From Actinocatenispora sp963815125 (GTDB lineage Bacteria; Actinomycetota; Actinomycetes; Mycobacteriales; Micromonosporaceae): a stretch of 64,000 nt of DNA. The stretch spans positions 124,001-188,000 of the forward strand of contig CAWFFM010000014.1 in assembly GCA_963815125.1 (NCBI GenBank). The letters are read 5' to 3'. The position numbers and the translations under genes were made by a program. Below the pieces are notes generated by a model, which searched no databases, was not told the origin of the DNA, and worked only from the letters and a program-made list of their open reading frames with translations. How positions within the stretch are numbered: the first letter of the stretch is position 1; every line of letters begins with the position of its first letter. Positions 44,850-54,035 of the stretch are shown piece by piece.

Positions 44850-46088
44850 ATGTCTGCGGGCGCGGTCAGTCGGCGAGGATTGCTGTCGGGGGTCGTCGCA
44901 CTGGCCGGTGCTGGTGGCCTCGGTGCGGTGGCGGGATGTGGCAGCAGTGGGCCTTCGGGACCGTCGACGGCGCATCTGGCCGGCGGCCATGTCCGCTGGA
45001 GCACCGCTCTGCCGGGGGCGGACCACATGGACGCCACCATTACCTTTCCGCTCGGTACGGCCCTGCACGGCGACATCCTCTACGTCGCGCAGGCCGGCTG
45101 TGTGACGGCGCTGCGCATCAGTAGCGGCAAAAAGCTGTGGCGGTCGAAGGACGGGCCGGTTGAAGGGGGCCTCTCCCCGCAGCCGCGTGACTTCGCCCCT
45201 GTCCTCGCCGACGGCGTCGTGTACTCCGTGAACAACAACCCGGGCGGATCTCTCGACGAGGACAAGCACGGTGTGCTCTACGCGCTGGACGCCCGCACCG
45301 GGAAGAGGCGCTGGGCCTACCACGGGGCCACGGGCAAGCTCAACCAGCCCGTCGCCGGGAACGGCGCGGTGTGTGTCGCGACGTCCAAGACGATCCATCT
45401 GGTGGATGCCGAAACCGGCAAGGCGCGATGGACACAGCGCATGCCGTTCGATATCGCTACCGGCACCATGGGGTACGCGGCCGGGCTGATCATCCTGGTC
45501 GACGAGCACGGCACCAGTGTGGCGCTGGACGAGAAGACCCGGAAGGTGCGCTGGGTGCAGCATGACACCGACGGCGCGGAGGCCCTGAACTCCTCCATCA
45601 CGGTCGTCGGCGACGTTGTCTTCGTGGGTGCGCGTGCCGCCCTGGATCTGCACAGCGGCAAGACGAAATGGGCGCACGGCACGGCCGATGCCGGCGGCCA
45701 GCTGGTGACGGTTTCCGGGAAGTTCCTGTACGTGGCGGGAGCCATTGCAACCGACTCGGACCCCGCCGCGGTGGCGTGTGTGGACACGAGCATCGGATAC
45801 ACGAGCTGGCAGGTCGACGTCCCGGCCACCAAGCGGCCGCACGCCTTCGGCCCACCTGCGGTGCTGGATGGCAAGGTCTATGTCGGCACCTCCGACAGCG
45901 GCCTGATCGTCCTCGACGCGACGAGCGGGAAGCAGCTCGCGCGGTACAACGCCGGCCGGATCGCCACCTCACCGCCGGTCGCGGCGGGGCACACCGTGTA
46001 CGTGGTGGTGGCCGCCGACGGCAAGGACGGCGACGAGGACAGCGACGGGGTGCCGTACGCAGACTTCGTGTACGCGTTGAAGGTGTGA
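44850..46088 (+). CDS. PQQ-like beta-propeller lipoprotein with Tat-type signal
   Basis: A 412-aa protein. The N-terminus (SRRGLLSGVVALAGAGGLGA, then VAGCGSSG) has a twin-arginine-like motif and a lipobox cysteine. The rest is a run of propeller blades (YVAQAGCVTALRISSGKKLW; GVLYALDARTGKRRWAYHG; IHLVDAETGKARWTQ; LIVLDATSGKQLARYNAG), as in BamB/PQQ-dehydrogenase-like proteins but without obvious catalytic residues. It would be an extracytoplasmic binding or scaffold protein. GGGAG precedes the ATG at 44850. It follows the EccA-like gene by 65 bases, so it may belong to the ESX locus. Confidence 0.8.
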   Translation: MSAGAVSRRGLLSGVVALAGAGGLGAVAGCGSSGPSGPSTAHLAGGHVRWSTALPGADHMDATITFPLGTALHGDILYVAQAGCVTALRISSGKKLWRSKDGPVEGGLSPQPRDFAPVLADGVVYSVNNNPGGSLDEDKHGVLYALDARTGKRRWAYHGATGKLNQPVAGNGAVCVATSKTIHLVDAETGKARWTQRMPFDIATGTMGYAAGLIILVDEHGTSVALDEKTRKVRWVQHDTDGAEALNSSITVVGDVVFVGARAALDLHSGKTKWAHGTADAGGQLVTVSGKFLYVAGAIATDSDPAAVACVDTSIGYTSWQVDVPATKRPHAFGPPAVLDGKVYVGTSDSGLIVLDATSGKQLARYNAGRIATSPPVAAGHTVYVVVAADGKDGDEDSDGVPYADFVYALKV

Positions 46089-46095
46089 GTCGCGG

Positions 46096-47484
46096 TCACG
46101 GCGAGCCGCCCGGCGGGATACCGGTTGCCGCATCGGGCCCGTCGGGCGTCGGCTGCGGCGCATCGTAGGGTGCCGCACCGCGCGCATCGTCGGCCACCAC
46201 CCGGGAGACCGGCGCCCGGTAGCGCCAGAAGGCCGGCAGCGCGACGACGGCCAGCACCGTGCACACGATGACCAGTACGCCGCCGCCGGCGGCTGCCACC
46301 GTGGTGCCGGCCGCCGCCGCGGTCCAGCCGTGCGTCAGGTTGGCCAGCCGCGGGCCGCCGGCCACCACCACGGTGAACACACCCTGCAGCCGACCGCGCA
46401 TGTCGTCGGTGGTGGCGGTCTGCAGGATCGAACTGCGGTACACCATGCTGACGAAGTCGGCGAAGCCGCCGAGTGCCAGGAACACCACGGCCAGCCACAG
46501 CGATCCGGACAGCCCGAAGCCCACCACCGCCGCACCCCACAGGCAGACCGCAACGGTCACCGCGACGCCGTGCCGGGCCACCCGGACCAGCCAGCCGGAG
46601 ACCAGCCCGCACACCAGCGAACCGATCGGGATGGCCGCGAACAGCCAGCCGAGCGCCGGTCCACCGCCGGCCGGGTCGCCGAAGGTACGTTCCGCCATCT
46701 CCGGGAACAGCGCCATCGGCATCCCCGCCACCATCGCGATCAGGTCCAGCAGGAACGACGCGAGCAGGATCTTCTGGGTACTCAGGTAGCGCAGCCCGTC
46801 GACCACATCGCGCAGGCCGGCACGCCGCGACGGCCCGTTCAGCGGCGGCAGCGCGGGCAGCCGCCACACCGCCCACAGCGTGACGGTGAGCGCGGCGGAA
46901 TCGATGAGGTACAGCGCCGGTAGCCCGAGCACCGGCAGGATCGCACCGGCCGCCAACGGACCGAGCACCATCCCGAACGTGGACATGGTGGAGTTCAGTG
47001 CGATCGCCGAGGGCAGCAGCTCGACCGGGACCAGGCGGGCGATCACCGCCATCCGGGTCGGCATGTTGATCGCGAAGAACGCCTGGTTCACCGCCAACAG
47101 ACCGAACACCAGCCAGACCGAGCCGGCCCCGGTGAAGGCCTGCACCCACAGGCCGAGCGTGGTCAGCGCCACACCGGTATTGGTGACCAGCAGGACCTTG
47201 CGCCGGTCCACGGTGTCGGCGATCGCACCGCCCCACAGGCCGAAGACCAACAGCGGTACCAGCGCGAAGGCACCGGTGAGCCCCACGTACGCGGAGGATC
47301 CGGTGAGGTCGAAGACCTGCTTGGGTACCGCGACGGCGGTCAGTTGGCTGCCGACGGTGGTGACGGCACCGGACAGCCACAGGCGCCGGAACGGCACGAC
47401 ACGCAGCGGTCGGGTGTCGACGACGATGCCGCCGAGAAACCTGCGGGCGCCTGCGCGTTGTGCCGGTCCGGCATCGTTGGCCAC
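46096..47484 (-). CDS. MFS transporter, EntS-like exporter
   Basis: A 462-aa protein with twelve hydrophobic helices. The start GTG at 47484 gives ANDAGPAQRAGARRF, then VVPFRRLWLSGAVTTVGSQL, the typical start of EntS-type (MFS_3) exporters. The conserved loop GGAIADTVDRRKVLL lies between helices 2 and 3. The longer upstream frame belongs to the neighbouring ABC-F region and is not used. The substrate cannot be predicted. Convergent with the propeller gene. Confidence 0.85.
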   Translation of the reverse strand: MANDAGPAQRAGARRFLGGIVVDTRPLRVVPFRRLWLSGAVTTVGSQLTAVAVPKQVFDLTGSSAYVGLTGAFALVPLLVFGLWGGAIADTVDRRKVLLVTNTGVALTTLGLWVQAFTGAGSVWLVFGLLAVNQAFFAINMPTRMAVIARLVPVELLPSAIALNSTMSTFGMVLGPLAAGAILPVLGLPALYLIDSAALTVTLWAVWRLPALPPLNGPSRRAGLRDVVDGLRYLSTQKILLASFLLDLIAMVAGMPMALFPEMAERTFGDPAGGGPALGWLFAAIPIGSLVCGLVSGWLVRVARHGVAVTVAVCLWGAAVVGFGLSGSLWLAVVFLALGGFADFVSMVYRSSILQTATTDDMRGRLQGVFTVVVAGGPRLANLTHGWTAAAAGTTVAAAGGGVLVIVCTVLAVVALPAFWRYRAPVSRVVADDARGAAPYDAPQPTPDGPDAATGIPPGGSP

Positions 47485-47543
47485 GTGTCCCGAGCTTACG
47501 GTCGGCCGACGGCCAGCGGTCAGGTCGGGACTGTGAGAAACAC

Positions 47544-49342
47544 CTAACTGATCTGGTCGGCGAGCGTCAGCCATTCCTCCTCGGCGGCGGTGCGCTCGGA
47601 CCGTACCTGGGCGAGCTGCGCGTCCAGCTCGGTGACCTTGGCGTAGTCGGTGGCGTGCTCGGCCAGCCGCGCCGTGCAGGTCGCCTTCCGCGCCTCCAGT
47701 CGGGACTGACCAGACGCTCCAGCCGGGCCAGTTCCTTCTTCCCGGCCCGTACCTGCGCCGCGGACGGCCCGTCGGCACGCGGCGGCGCGGGCGCCTGCTT
47801 GCCGGTGACCGGTTCGCTCCCGGCACCGGTGGGATCGGGCAGCAGGGTGAGGAACTGCTCGATACCACCGGGTAGCGCGGTGGGCCGCCCATCGCCGAGC
47901 AGCGCGACGACCGTGTCACAGACCCGCTCCACCAGGTACCGGTCGTGGCTGGCGACCACGATGGTGCCCGGCCAGCTGTCCAGCAGATCCTCCAGCGAGG
48001 CGAGGGTGTCGGTGTCCAGGTCGTTGGTCGGTTCGTCGAGCAGCAGCACGTTCGGTTCACCGGCCAGCAGCCGCAGGATCTGCAACCGGCGACGTTCCCC
48101 ACCGGACAGCTCACCGACGACCGTCCACAGCCGTTGCTCGGTGAACCCGAACAGCTCGGCGAGCTGGCCGGCGGTCATCTCCCGGTCGCCCAGTACGACG
48201 CGGCGGGCCACCTGCTCGACGGCCTCCAGCACCCGCAGCTCGCGGGGCAGCTCGTCGAGCTCCTGGGACAGGTACGCGGCCCGGACCGTGGTACCGATCC
48301 GGACCGTACCGCTGTCCGGGGTGCGCTCTCCGGTGAGCAGCCGCAGCAGGGTCGACTTACCGGCACCGTTCGCGCCGACCAGCGCGATCCGGTCACCCGG
48401 CCCGACCCGTAGCGTGGCGTCGGCGAAGATCTTCCGGTCACCGAGCTGCACGGTGACGTTCTCCACGTCGTACACCTGTTTGCCCAGCCGGGATGTGGCG
48501 AGCCGCTGCAACGAGACGGTGTCCCGGGGCTCCGGTACGTCGTCGATCAGCGCGTTGGCCGCGTCGATCCGGAACTTCGGTTTGCTGGTCCGGGCCGGCG
48601 GGCCGCGCCGCAGCCAGGCCAGTTCCTTACGCAACAGGTTCTGCCGGCGTTCCTCCACCACCGCGGCCTGCCGGGCACGTTCCGCGCGGGCCAGTGTCCA
48701 GGCGGCGTAGCCACCGTCGAAGGCACGTACCGCCCCGTCGCCGACCTCCCAGGTGGTGGTGCAGACCGCGTCGAGGAACCAGCGGTCGTGGGTGACGACC
48801 ACCAGTCCGCCGCGGTGGTTGCCGGTGAGCCAGGCGGCCAGCCAGGACACCCCGGCCACGTCCAGGTGGTTGGTGGGCTCGTCCAGGATCAGCAGGTCCG
48901 CGGGGCGTACGAGCAGCGCGGCCAGCGCGACCCGGCGGCGTTCCCCGCCGGACAGCGGACCGACCGGGGTGTCCAGGCCGAGGCCGGGCATGCCGAGACC
49001 GCCGAGTACCGCCCGGATGCCGGAGTCGCCGGCCCATTCGTGTTCGGCGGCGAACGCGGCGGGCAGCCACGCGGAGCCGACCACCACATCGCGTACGGTC
49101 ACCTCCGGCGCGAGGTCCACGTGCTGCGGGAGGGCGCCCACGGTCAGCCCGCGGCGCTGGGTGACCCGGCCGGAGTCAGGTTCCTCGGTACCGGTCAGCA
49201 GGCGCAGCAGGGTCGACTTGCCCGCACCGTTGAGTCCGACCACACCGACCCGGTCACCGTCCTCGAGGCCCAGCGACACCTCGTCGAGCAGCACCGTGGT
49301 GTACCCCTTCGACACCCGGTCCAGGTTGACGATGTTGGCCAC
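47544..49342 (-). CDS. ABC-F family ATPase with a C-terminal frameshift
   Basis: Two ABC cassettes without membrane segments: Walker A GLNGAGKSTLLR and GANGAGKSTLLR, signatures LSGGERRRVALAAL and LSGGERRRLQILRL, Walker B LLILDEPTNHLD and VLLLDEPTNDLD, and an inter-domain linker. ABC-F proteins act on the ribosome (translation factors or antibiotic protection). Near 47702-47705 the frame slips: the annotated frame ends at 47567 in Arg/Pro-rich sequence. Continuing in the other frame to the TAG at 47544 restores the family C-terminus (LEARKATCTARLAEHATDYA, then KVTELDAQLAQVRSE). This is a 2-base insertion or 1-base loss, real or a sequencing error. GTG start at 49342 behind GGGAGAG. Confidence 0.85.
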
Positions 49343-49356
49343 GAACTCTCCCTTAA

Positions 49357-50355
49357 TCAGCCGGTCGCGCGGGCACCGGGAACCGGGCCGTGCGCGGTAC
49401 GCACGGTACGGCAGACCCGGTGGGTGGCCAACCGGGCGGCCAGCTCGGTGGCGTGCCCGGCGTCGGACGCCAGGAACACGCAACTGGGTCCGGAACCGGA
49501 GACCAGTCCGGCGAGCGCACCCTCGGCGAGGCCGGCGGCCAGCGTACGGCTCAGCTGCGGACGCATCGACAGCGCGGCCGGCTGCATGTCGTTGGCCAGG
49601 GTGTCGGCGAGTATCCGGGGGTCGTGCTGACGCAGCGCGGCGAGCAACCGGTCCGGCGAACCGCACGGCTGCCGGGTCTGCTCGTCGTCCGCGTCGCGCA
49701 ACCGGTCCAGTTCCGCGTACACCTTCGGGGTGGACAGACCACCGTTGGCGACCGCGACCACCCAGTGCCAGGTGCCGGTGGTGAGTACCGGGTTGACCAG
49801 CTCACCCCGGCCGGCACCCAGCGCGGTGCCGCCGAGCACCAGGAACGGTACGTCGCTGCCCAGCTCCGCGGCGAGTTCGGCGAGTTCGTCGCGGCTCAGC
49901 CCACCTGCCCAGAGCGCGTCGCAGGCCACCAGGGTCGCGGCGGCGTCCGCACTGCCACCGGCCAGGCCCCCGGACAGCGGGATCTGTTTGCGCAGATGCA
50001 GCCGGACCTGCGGGGCGACCCCGAGCCGGTCGGCCAGCAGTACCGCCGCCCGGGCGGCCAGGTTGTGCTGGTCGGTGGGCAGCTGCGCGGCGCCCTCACC
50101 CTCGATCACCAGGTCGAGCTGGTCGGCGCGTTCGGCGATCACCTCGTCGTACAGCGAGATGGCGTGGTAGACGGTCGCCAGTTCGTGGTAGCCGTCCGGG
50201 CGCCGGGGCCCGACCGACAGGTGCAGGTTGACCTTGGCCGGCACCCGGACCCGGACCGAACCGGACGCGGCGAGCTGCGGTCGCTCATGATCTGCCTGCG
50301 GGCTGCCGACCTGCGGATCATCGACCTGCGGGTCACTGTCCACTGCCTCGGTCAC
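49357..50355 (-). CDS. ispE: 4-diphosphocytidyl-2-C-methyl-D-erythritol kinase
   Basis: GHMP kinase of the MEP isoprenoid pathway. It phosphorylates CDP-ME using ATP. Motifs: VRVPAKVNLHLSVGPRRPDG YHEL near residue 40 with the substrate-binding Lys, the glycine-rich ATP loop IPLSGGLAGGSADAAA near 125, and the C-terminal LAGLVSGSGPSCVFLA. Length 332 aa, with a ~35-residue N-terminal extension rich in Asp/Pro/Gln (DPQVDDPQVGSPQAD) that homologues lack; an internal start is possible. In the usual actinobacterial rpf-rsmA-ispE order. Confidence 0.96.
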   Translation of the reverse strand: MTEAVDSDPQVDDPQVGSPQADHERPQLAASGSVRVRVPAKVNLHLSVGPRRPDGYHELATVYHAISLYDEVIAERADQLDLVIEGEGAAQLPTDQHNLAARAAVLLADRLGVAPQVRLHLRKQIPLSGGLAGGSADAAATLVACDALWAGGLSRDELAELAAELGSDVPFLVLGGTALGAGRGELVNPVLTTGTWHWVVAVANGGLSTPKVYAELDRLRDADDEQTRQPCGSPDRLLAALRQHDPRILADTLANDMQPAALSMRPQLSRTLAAGLAEGALAGLVSGSGPSCVFLASDAGHATELAARLATHRVCRTVRTAHGPVPGARATG

Positions 50356-50479
50356 TGCCGCGCTCCCTCCACGCCGTCTCCTGCCGGAATACCCCTCGAC
50401 AGCCTCGACCGACCACCGGACACGCGAGAGGTCACCGGCAGGTACCGGACATCGCCGGCGCGGCGCCCGACGGCACCGG

Positions 50480-51337
50480 TCAGCTGCTCTCCCGGGCCGC
50501 CGCGATCCGGCTGAACTCCTCTATGGTGAGCGACTCGCCGCGGGCGCCGGGATCGACCCCCGCTGCCCGCAGGACCTGCTCGGCGCGTACGGGGCTGCCG
50601 GCCCAGCGGCCGAGCGCGGCCCGTAGCGTCTTGCGGCGCTGCGCGAACGCGGCGTCCACGGCGGCGAACACCTCGGTACGCGGTACCTCCGTGGCCGGCG
50701 GGTCCCTGCGGGTGAACGCGACCAGCCCGGAGTCGACGTTGGGCACCGGCCAGAACACCGACCGGGGTACCGAACCGGCCGGCCGGGCCTGCGCGTACCA
50801 GGCCAGCTTGGCGCTCGGCACGCCGTACACCCGGGAGCCGGGTCCGGCGGTCAACCGGTCGGCCACCTCCGCCTGCACCATGATCAGCCCGTGCCGCAGC
50901 CGCGGCAGGGTGGCCAGCAGGTGCAGCAGTACCGGTACGGCGACGTTGTACGGCAGGTTCGCGACCAGCGCGGTCGGTTGTTCGGCGAACGCGTCCGCGT
51001 CGATCCGCAGCGCGTCGGCGGCCAGTACGGTCATCCGGTCGGCCACCTCGCCGGCACGCGCCGCGACCGTACCGGGCAGGGCCCCGGCGAGCCGGGTGTC
51101 CACCTCGACCGCGTACAGCCGGCGGGCCTGCGGTAGCAGGGCCAGGGTCAGCGAACCCAGCCCCGGGCCGACCTCCACGACCACGTCGTCGTCGGTGAGT
51201 TCGGCGGCCCGGGCGATCCGGCGCACCGTGTTCGGGTCGATCACGAAGTTCTGGCCGAGCGACTTCGTCGGCACCACGCCGAGTCCGGCGGCCAGCGCGC
51301 GTATCTCGGCGGGCCCGAGCGGGCCGGCGGCTGTCAC
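50480..51337 (-). CDS. rsmA: 16S rRNA (adenine1518-N6/adenine1519-N6)-dimethyltransferase
   Basis: RsmA/KsgA dimethylates A1518 and A1519 of 16S rRNA with SAM during 30S maturation. Motifs: LGVVPTKSLGQNFVIDPNTV at the N-terminus, SAM loop VVEVGPGLGSLTLALL, YAVEVDTRLA, and catalytic NLPYNVAVPVLLHLL. 285 aa is normal. The start is the GTG at 51337, whose last two bases are the first two of the Rpf stop (GTGA overlap), giving translational coupling; the longer open frame upstream lies inside rpfB. Confidence 0.96.
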   Translation of the reverse strand: MTAAGPLGPAEIRALAAGLGVVPTKSLGQNFVIDPNTVRRIARAAELTDDDVVVEVGPGLGSLTLALLPQARRLYAVEVDTRLAGALPGTVAARAGEVADRMTVLAADALRIDADAFAEQPTALVANLPYNVAVPVLLHLLATLPRLRHGLIMVQAEVADRLTAGPGSRVYGVPSAKLAWYAQARPAGSVPRSVFWPVPNVDSGLVAFTRRDPPATEVPRTEVFAAVDAAFAQRRKTLRAALGRWAGSPVRAEQVLRAAGVDPGARGESLTIEEFSRIAAARESS

Positions 51338-52452
51338 AGGTGCGCCCCGCACACCGGCCACTGGCCCTTGCCGGACTGCTTGTACAGCTTGATGGCCCGG
51401 TAGGTCTGTTCCCGGGGGGTGGCGTCGGAAGGCAGCCCCACCCCACCCATCCGGTGCCAGGTGTCGGCGCTGAACTGGTAGAGGCCCATGTACATGCCGC
51501 CCGCCGACATCGACCGTGGATTGCCGCCCGACTCGCACTGGGCGAGCCCGGCCCAGTTCAGGCCGGTGTCGTCGGGCGGGTACGGGGTGGTGCCCTTGGC
51601 GATCACCCGCGGTTTCGTGCTCACCAGGTCCTTGCTGGACAGCACGGTGCGCCGGTAGCGCTTGCCGTCGCGGTAGATGTACTGGACCCGCTGCTCCTTC
51701 TTGCCGGCCCGGCCGGAGTCGACGACGTCCTCCTGGTCCTGCATCCAGTCGGAGCGCTTCTCGGTCTTCTCGGGCGCCGGTACGGTCACCGTCTCGGTCA
51801 CCGTCTTGCGGGTGACCCGGAACACTGAGACTCCGGTCACTCCGGCCAGCGAATGGGTCTCCGGCGGCTCGGTCTCGTCGTCGGCGGCCAACGTGACGTG
51901 CTGCTCGGTGAGCAGTTCCCGTACCGTCGCGGCGTACGTCGTGTAGCGGGTGTGGTGACCGTCCGCAGTCAGGGTCAGCTGCTTGCGGGTGCGTACCGTG
52001 ACCGCCGCCCCGGCCCGCGGGATGAGCCCGCCGGACGGCCCGTCCACCCGGATCGGGGTGCCCGACAGGCCCAGGCTGTGCAGCAGGGCGTCGACGGTCC
52101 GGTCGGTCGACCAGCGTTCGTCACGCCGTCCGTCCACGGTCAGCGCGACCCGCCGACCTCGACCGATGGTCACCCGGCCACCCGGAGTCGCGGTCCGCGC
52201 CGGGCTCACCCGGTCGTGCGAACCGAGGGTCAGCCCGGCCTGCCGCAGCACCCCGCCCACCGTGCCGGCGTAGCTGCGCAGCATCCGCGGCGCGCCGTCA
52301 TCCACGATGACCACCTGATGGGTGCGGGCCAGAAAGAACCCGGCGGTGCCCAGCACCACGAGCACCGCGGCCGCCTGCACGCCGAGCGCGGCAAACGGTT
52401 TCCACCAGATACGGGAACCCGCGGCGCGCCGCGGTCTGTATGCCGTACTCAC
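51334..52452 (-). CDS. rpfB: Resuscitation-promoting factor (RpfB-type)
   Basis: A 372-aa secreted or anchored peptidoglycan hydrolase. A hydrophobic N-terminal anchor (FAALGVQAAAVLVVLGTAGF) is followed by three DUF348 domains (around residues 50-100, 110-145 and 165-195), a G5 domain (about 205-285) and the transglycosylase-like Rpf domain (GLNWAGLAQCESGGNPRSMS, catalytic Glu in CESGG; YMGLYQFSADTWHRMGG). This is the classic RpfB order, and rsmA and ispE follow as in mycobacteria. GTG start. Confidence 0.95.
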   Translation of the reverse strand: MSTAYRPRRAAGSRIWWKPFAALGVQAAAVLVVLGTAGFFLARTHQVVIVDDGAPRMLRSYAGTVGGVLRQAGLTLGSHDRVSPARTATPGGRVTIGRGRRVALTVDGRRDERWSTDRTVDALLHSLGLSGTPIRVDGPSGGLIPRAGAAVTVRTRKQLTLTADGHHTRYTTYAATVRELLTEQHVTLAADDETEPPETHSLAGVTGVSVFRVTRKTVTETVTVPAPEKTEKRSDWMQDQEDVVDSGRAGKKEQRVQYIYRDGKRYRRTVLSSKDLVSTKPRVIAKGTTPYPPDDTGLNWAGLAQCESGGNPRSMSAGGMYMGLYQFSADTWHRMGGVGLPSDATPREQTYRAIKLYKQSGKGQWPVCGAHL

Positions 52453-52461
52453 GAATCCGGA

Positions 52462-52467
52462 ACTGTA
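52462..52467 (-). promoter_or_regulatory. Candidate -10 for rpfB
   Basis: On the minus strand TACAGT lies 9 bases before the GTG at 52452, so transcripts would have a leader of only about two bases. The -35 is not clear. Only 60 bases separate rpfB from the upstream TatD gene, so there is no room for the ydaO-type riboswitch found upstream of some rpf genes. Confidence 0.3.
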
Positions 52468-52512
52468 CGAACTTCGGCGCCGTCGCGCTGCCCCGGCCCC
52501 CCGCGATCCTCG

Positions 52513-53352
52513 TCACCATGCGCCGAAAGCCCGCTCGGCATTGCCGGACAGGGTGGTGCACAACTCATCGACACCCAGACCTTTGGTATCAGCGAGCGCA
52601 CGGACCGTGAGCGGCACCAGATACGGCGCGTTCGGTCGGCCCCGGTACGGCATCGGCGTCAGGAACGGCGCGTCGGTCTCGACCAGCATCAGCTCGGCGG
52701 GCAGTACCGCCGCCGCGGCACGCAACTCGCCGGCGTTGCGGAACGTCACGTTGCCGGCGAAGCTGACGTACCAGCCGTGCTGTGCGCACCGCTCGGCCAT
52801 CTCCGCGTCGCCGGAGAAGCAGTGGAACACGACGGTCTCCGGCGCGCCCTCGGACTCCAGTACCCGGAAGATGTCGGCGTGCGCGTCCCGGTCGTGGATC
52901 ATCAGCGCCTTGCCGCGGTCCTTCGCGATCCGGATGTGCGCCCGGAACGAGCGTTCCTGCGCTTCGTGGCCCTCCGGACCGGTACGGAAATGGTCCAGTC
53001 CGGTCTCGCCGACCGCCCGTACCCGCGGCTGAGCGGCCAGTTCGTCGATGGCCGCCCAGGCCGCCTCCGGATCCGACAGCTGCGCGGCGTCGTTGGGATG
53101 CACCGCCACCGCGGCCAGTACCGCCGGCATCGTGGCGGCCAGTGCCGCCGCCCCCCGCGACGACTCGACGTCGCAACCCACCTCGACGATGCGGTCCACC
53201 CCGACCGCCCGGGCCGCCTCGACCGCTGCGGCGGCATCGGCATCCTGGAGGTAGAGGTGGGTGTGCGCATCGGCGACCGGAACTGCCAACGGCTCCGGCG
53301 CGGGCGGCGGACCACCCTGCCGGCCGTGCTTGTCAGCGCCCATCGTCGTCAC
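52513..53352 (-). CDS. TatD-family metal-dependent hydrolase
   Basis: A 279-aa TIM-barrel nuclease-like protein. Metal-binding motifs: VADAHTHLYL (HxH) near residue 30, GETGLDHFR with the conserved Glu, MIHDRDAHADI (TatD family normally HxR), VVFHCFSGD and the terminal LVETDAPFLTPMPYRGRPNAP. TatD proteins are cytoplasmic 3'-5' DNA exonucleases or quality-control hydrolases. It lies upstream of rpfB in the usual actinobacterial order metG-tatD-rpf-rsmA-ispE, here interrupted by the CGNR/MFS pair. Confidence 0.93.
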   Translation of the reverse strand: MTTMGADKHGRQGGPPPAPEPLAVPVADAHTHLYLQDADAAAAVEAARAVGVDRIVEVGCDVESSRGAAALAATMPAVLAAVAVHPNDAAQLSDPEAAWAAIDELAAQPRVRAVGETGLDHFRTGPEGHEAQERSFRAHIRIAKDRGKALMIHDRDAHADIFRVLESEGAPETVVFHCFSGDAEMAERCAQHGWYVSFAGNVTFRNAGELRAAAAVLPAELMLVETDAPFLTPMPYRGRPNAPYLVPLTVRALADTKGLGVDELCTTLSGNAERAFGAW

Positions 53353-53389
53353 TCATGTCCGGAACAGGATCACACACCGCGAGGTGCGG

Positions 53390-54010
53390 TCAGCCGGTCG
53401 GCCCCCGGCGCCTCGGCCGTTCTGTCGCGGCCCGGTCGGAGCGGTGGGCCGCACGTGTCCGGTAGGCGGCCGTCTTGACCCGGTTCTGACACCGGGTCGA
53501 GCAGAACCTGCGGTGCGTGTTCCTGGACATGTCGACGTACCCGCGGTCACAGCCGGGCGCAGCGCAGATCCCGAGTCGGCTGCCGAGATCACCCCCGATG
53601 GCCATGGCCAGACCTGCGGCGATTCCGGCCGTCCAACCCCGTACGAACGAGTCGTCGGGACCGTGGAAGTGCAGGTTGTGGCCGCCGTGTCGGTCGGGGT
53701 CCAGGTGTGGCCGGGCGTCACTGGTGCGCAGCATCTCGTTGACCGCACCGGCCGCTGCGTCCACTTCACCGGCGTCCAGCGCGGCGAGGACCCGCCGTGC
53801 TTCATCGGCCGCGGTGCGCAGTGCGCGAGCGTCGGCGAGGCTCGGTGTCCAGTCCCTGCCGACACCGAGCACCGTGTCGGCGACAGCGACGCGCAGGGCC
53901 TCACCGCTCGGCGGAATGACGGGGCGTCCCCCGTCGGCGCCCGGCGTCAGCGCGTTGACAAGCCGCACGGTCGTGGTCAGAAGCTGTTCGATGTGACTGT
54001 TGAAATGCAT
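53390..54010 (-). CDS. CGNR zinc-finger (ABATE domain) transcriptional regulator
   Basis: A 206-aa protein. The N-terminal ABATE-like domain (LLTTTVRLVNALTPGAD; SLADARALRTAADEARRVLA) is followed by a C-terminal treble-clef-like zinc finger: CAAPGCDRGYVDMSRNTHRR, FCSTRCQNRVK, the CxNR signature appearing as CQNR. Such proteins are stress-linked regulators. It is divergent from an MFS gene with starts only ~25 bases apart, so it probably controls that transporter. A GTG at 54022 with GGAAGG upstream is an alternative start. Confidence 0.85.
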   Translation of the reverse strand: MHFNSHIEQLLTTTVRLVNALTPGADGGRPVIPPSGEALRVAVADTVLGVGRDWTPSLADARALRTAADEARRVLAALDAGEVDAAAGAVNEMLRTSDARPHLDPDRHGGHNLHFHGPDDSFVRGWTAGIAAGLAMAIGGDLGSRLGICAAPGCDRGYVDMSRNTHRRFCSTRCQNRVKTAAYRTRAAHRSDRAATERPRRRGPTG

Positions 54011-54029
54011 GTCTACCGTCACGTACCTT
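54000..54029 (+). promoter_or_regulatory. Promoter for leaderless MFS transcript
   Basis: TTGAAA (54000-54005), an 18-base spacer and TACCTT (54024-54029) lie 6 bases before the ATG at 54036. This spacing puts the transcription start at or next to the ATG, and no ribosome binding site is present. The -35 lies within the first codons of the divergent CGNR gene, so a CGNR protein bound here could control both. Confidence 0.55.
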
Positions 54030-54035
54030 CCACGC

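Noticed and set aside
52453..52512. ydaO-type cyclic-di-AMP riboswitch upstream of rpfB
   Set aside because: Only 60 bases separate rpfB from the upstream gene and a -10 element lies close to the start codon, leaving no room for the riboswitch.
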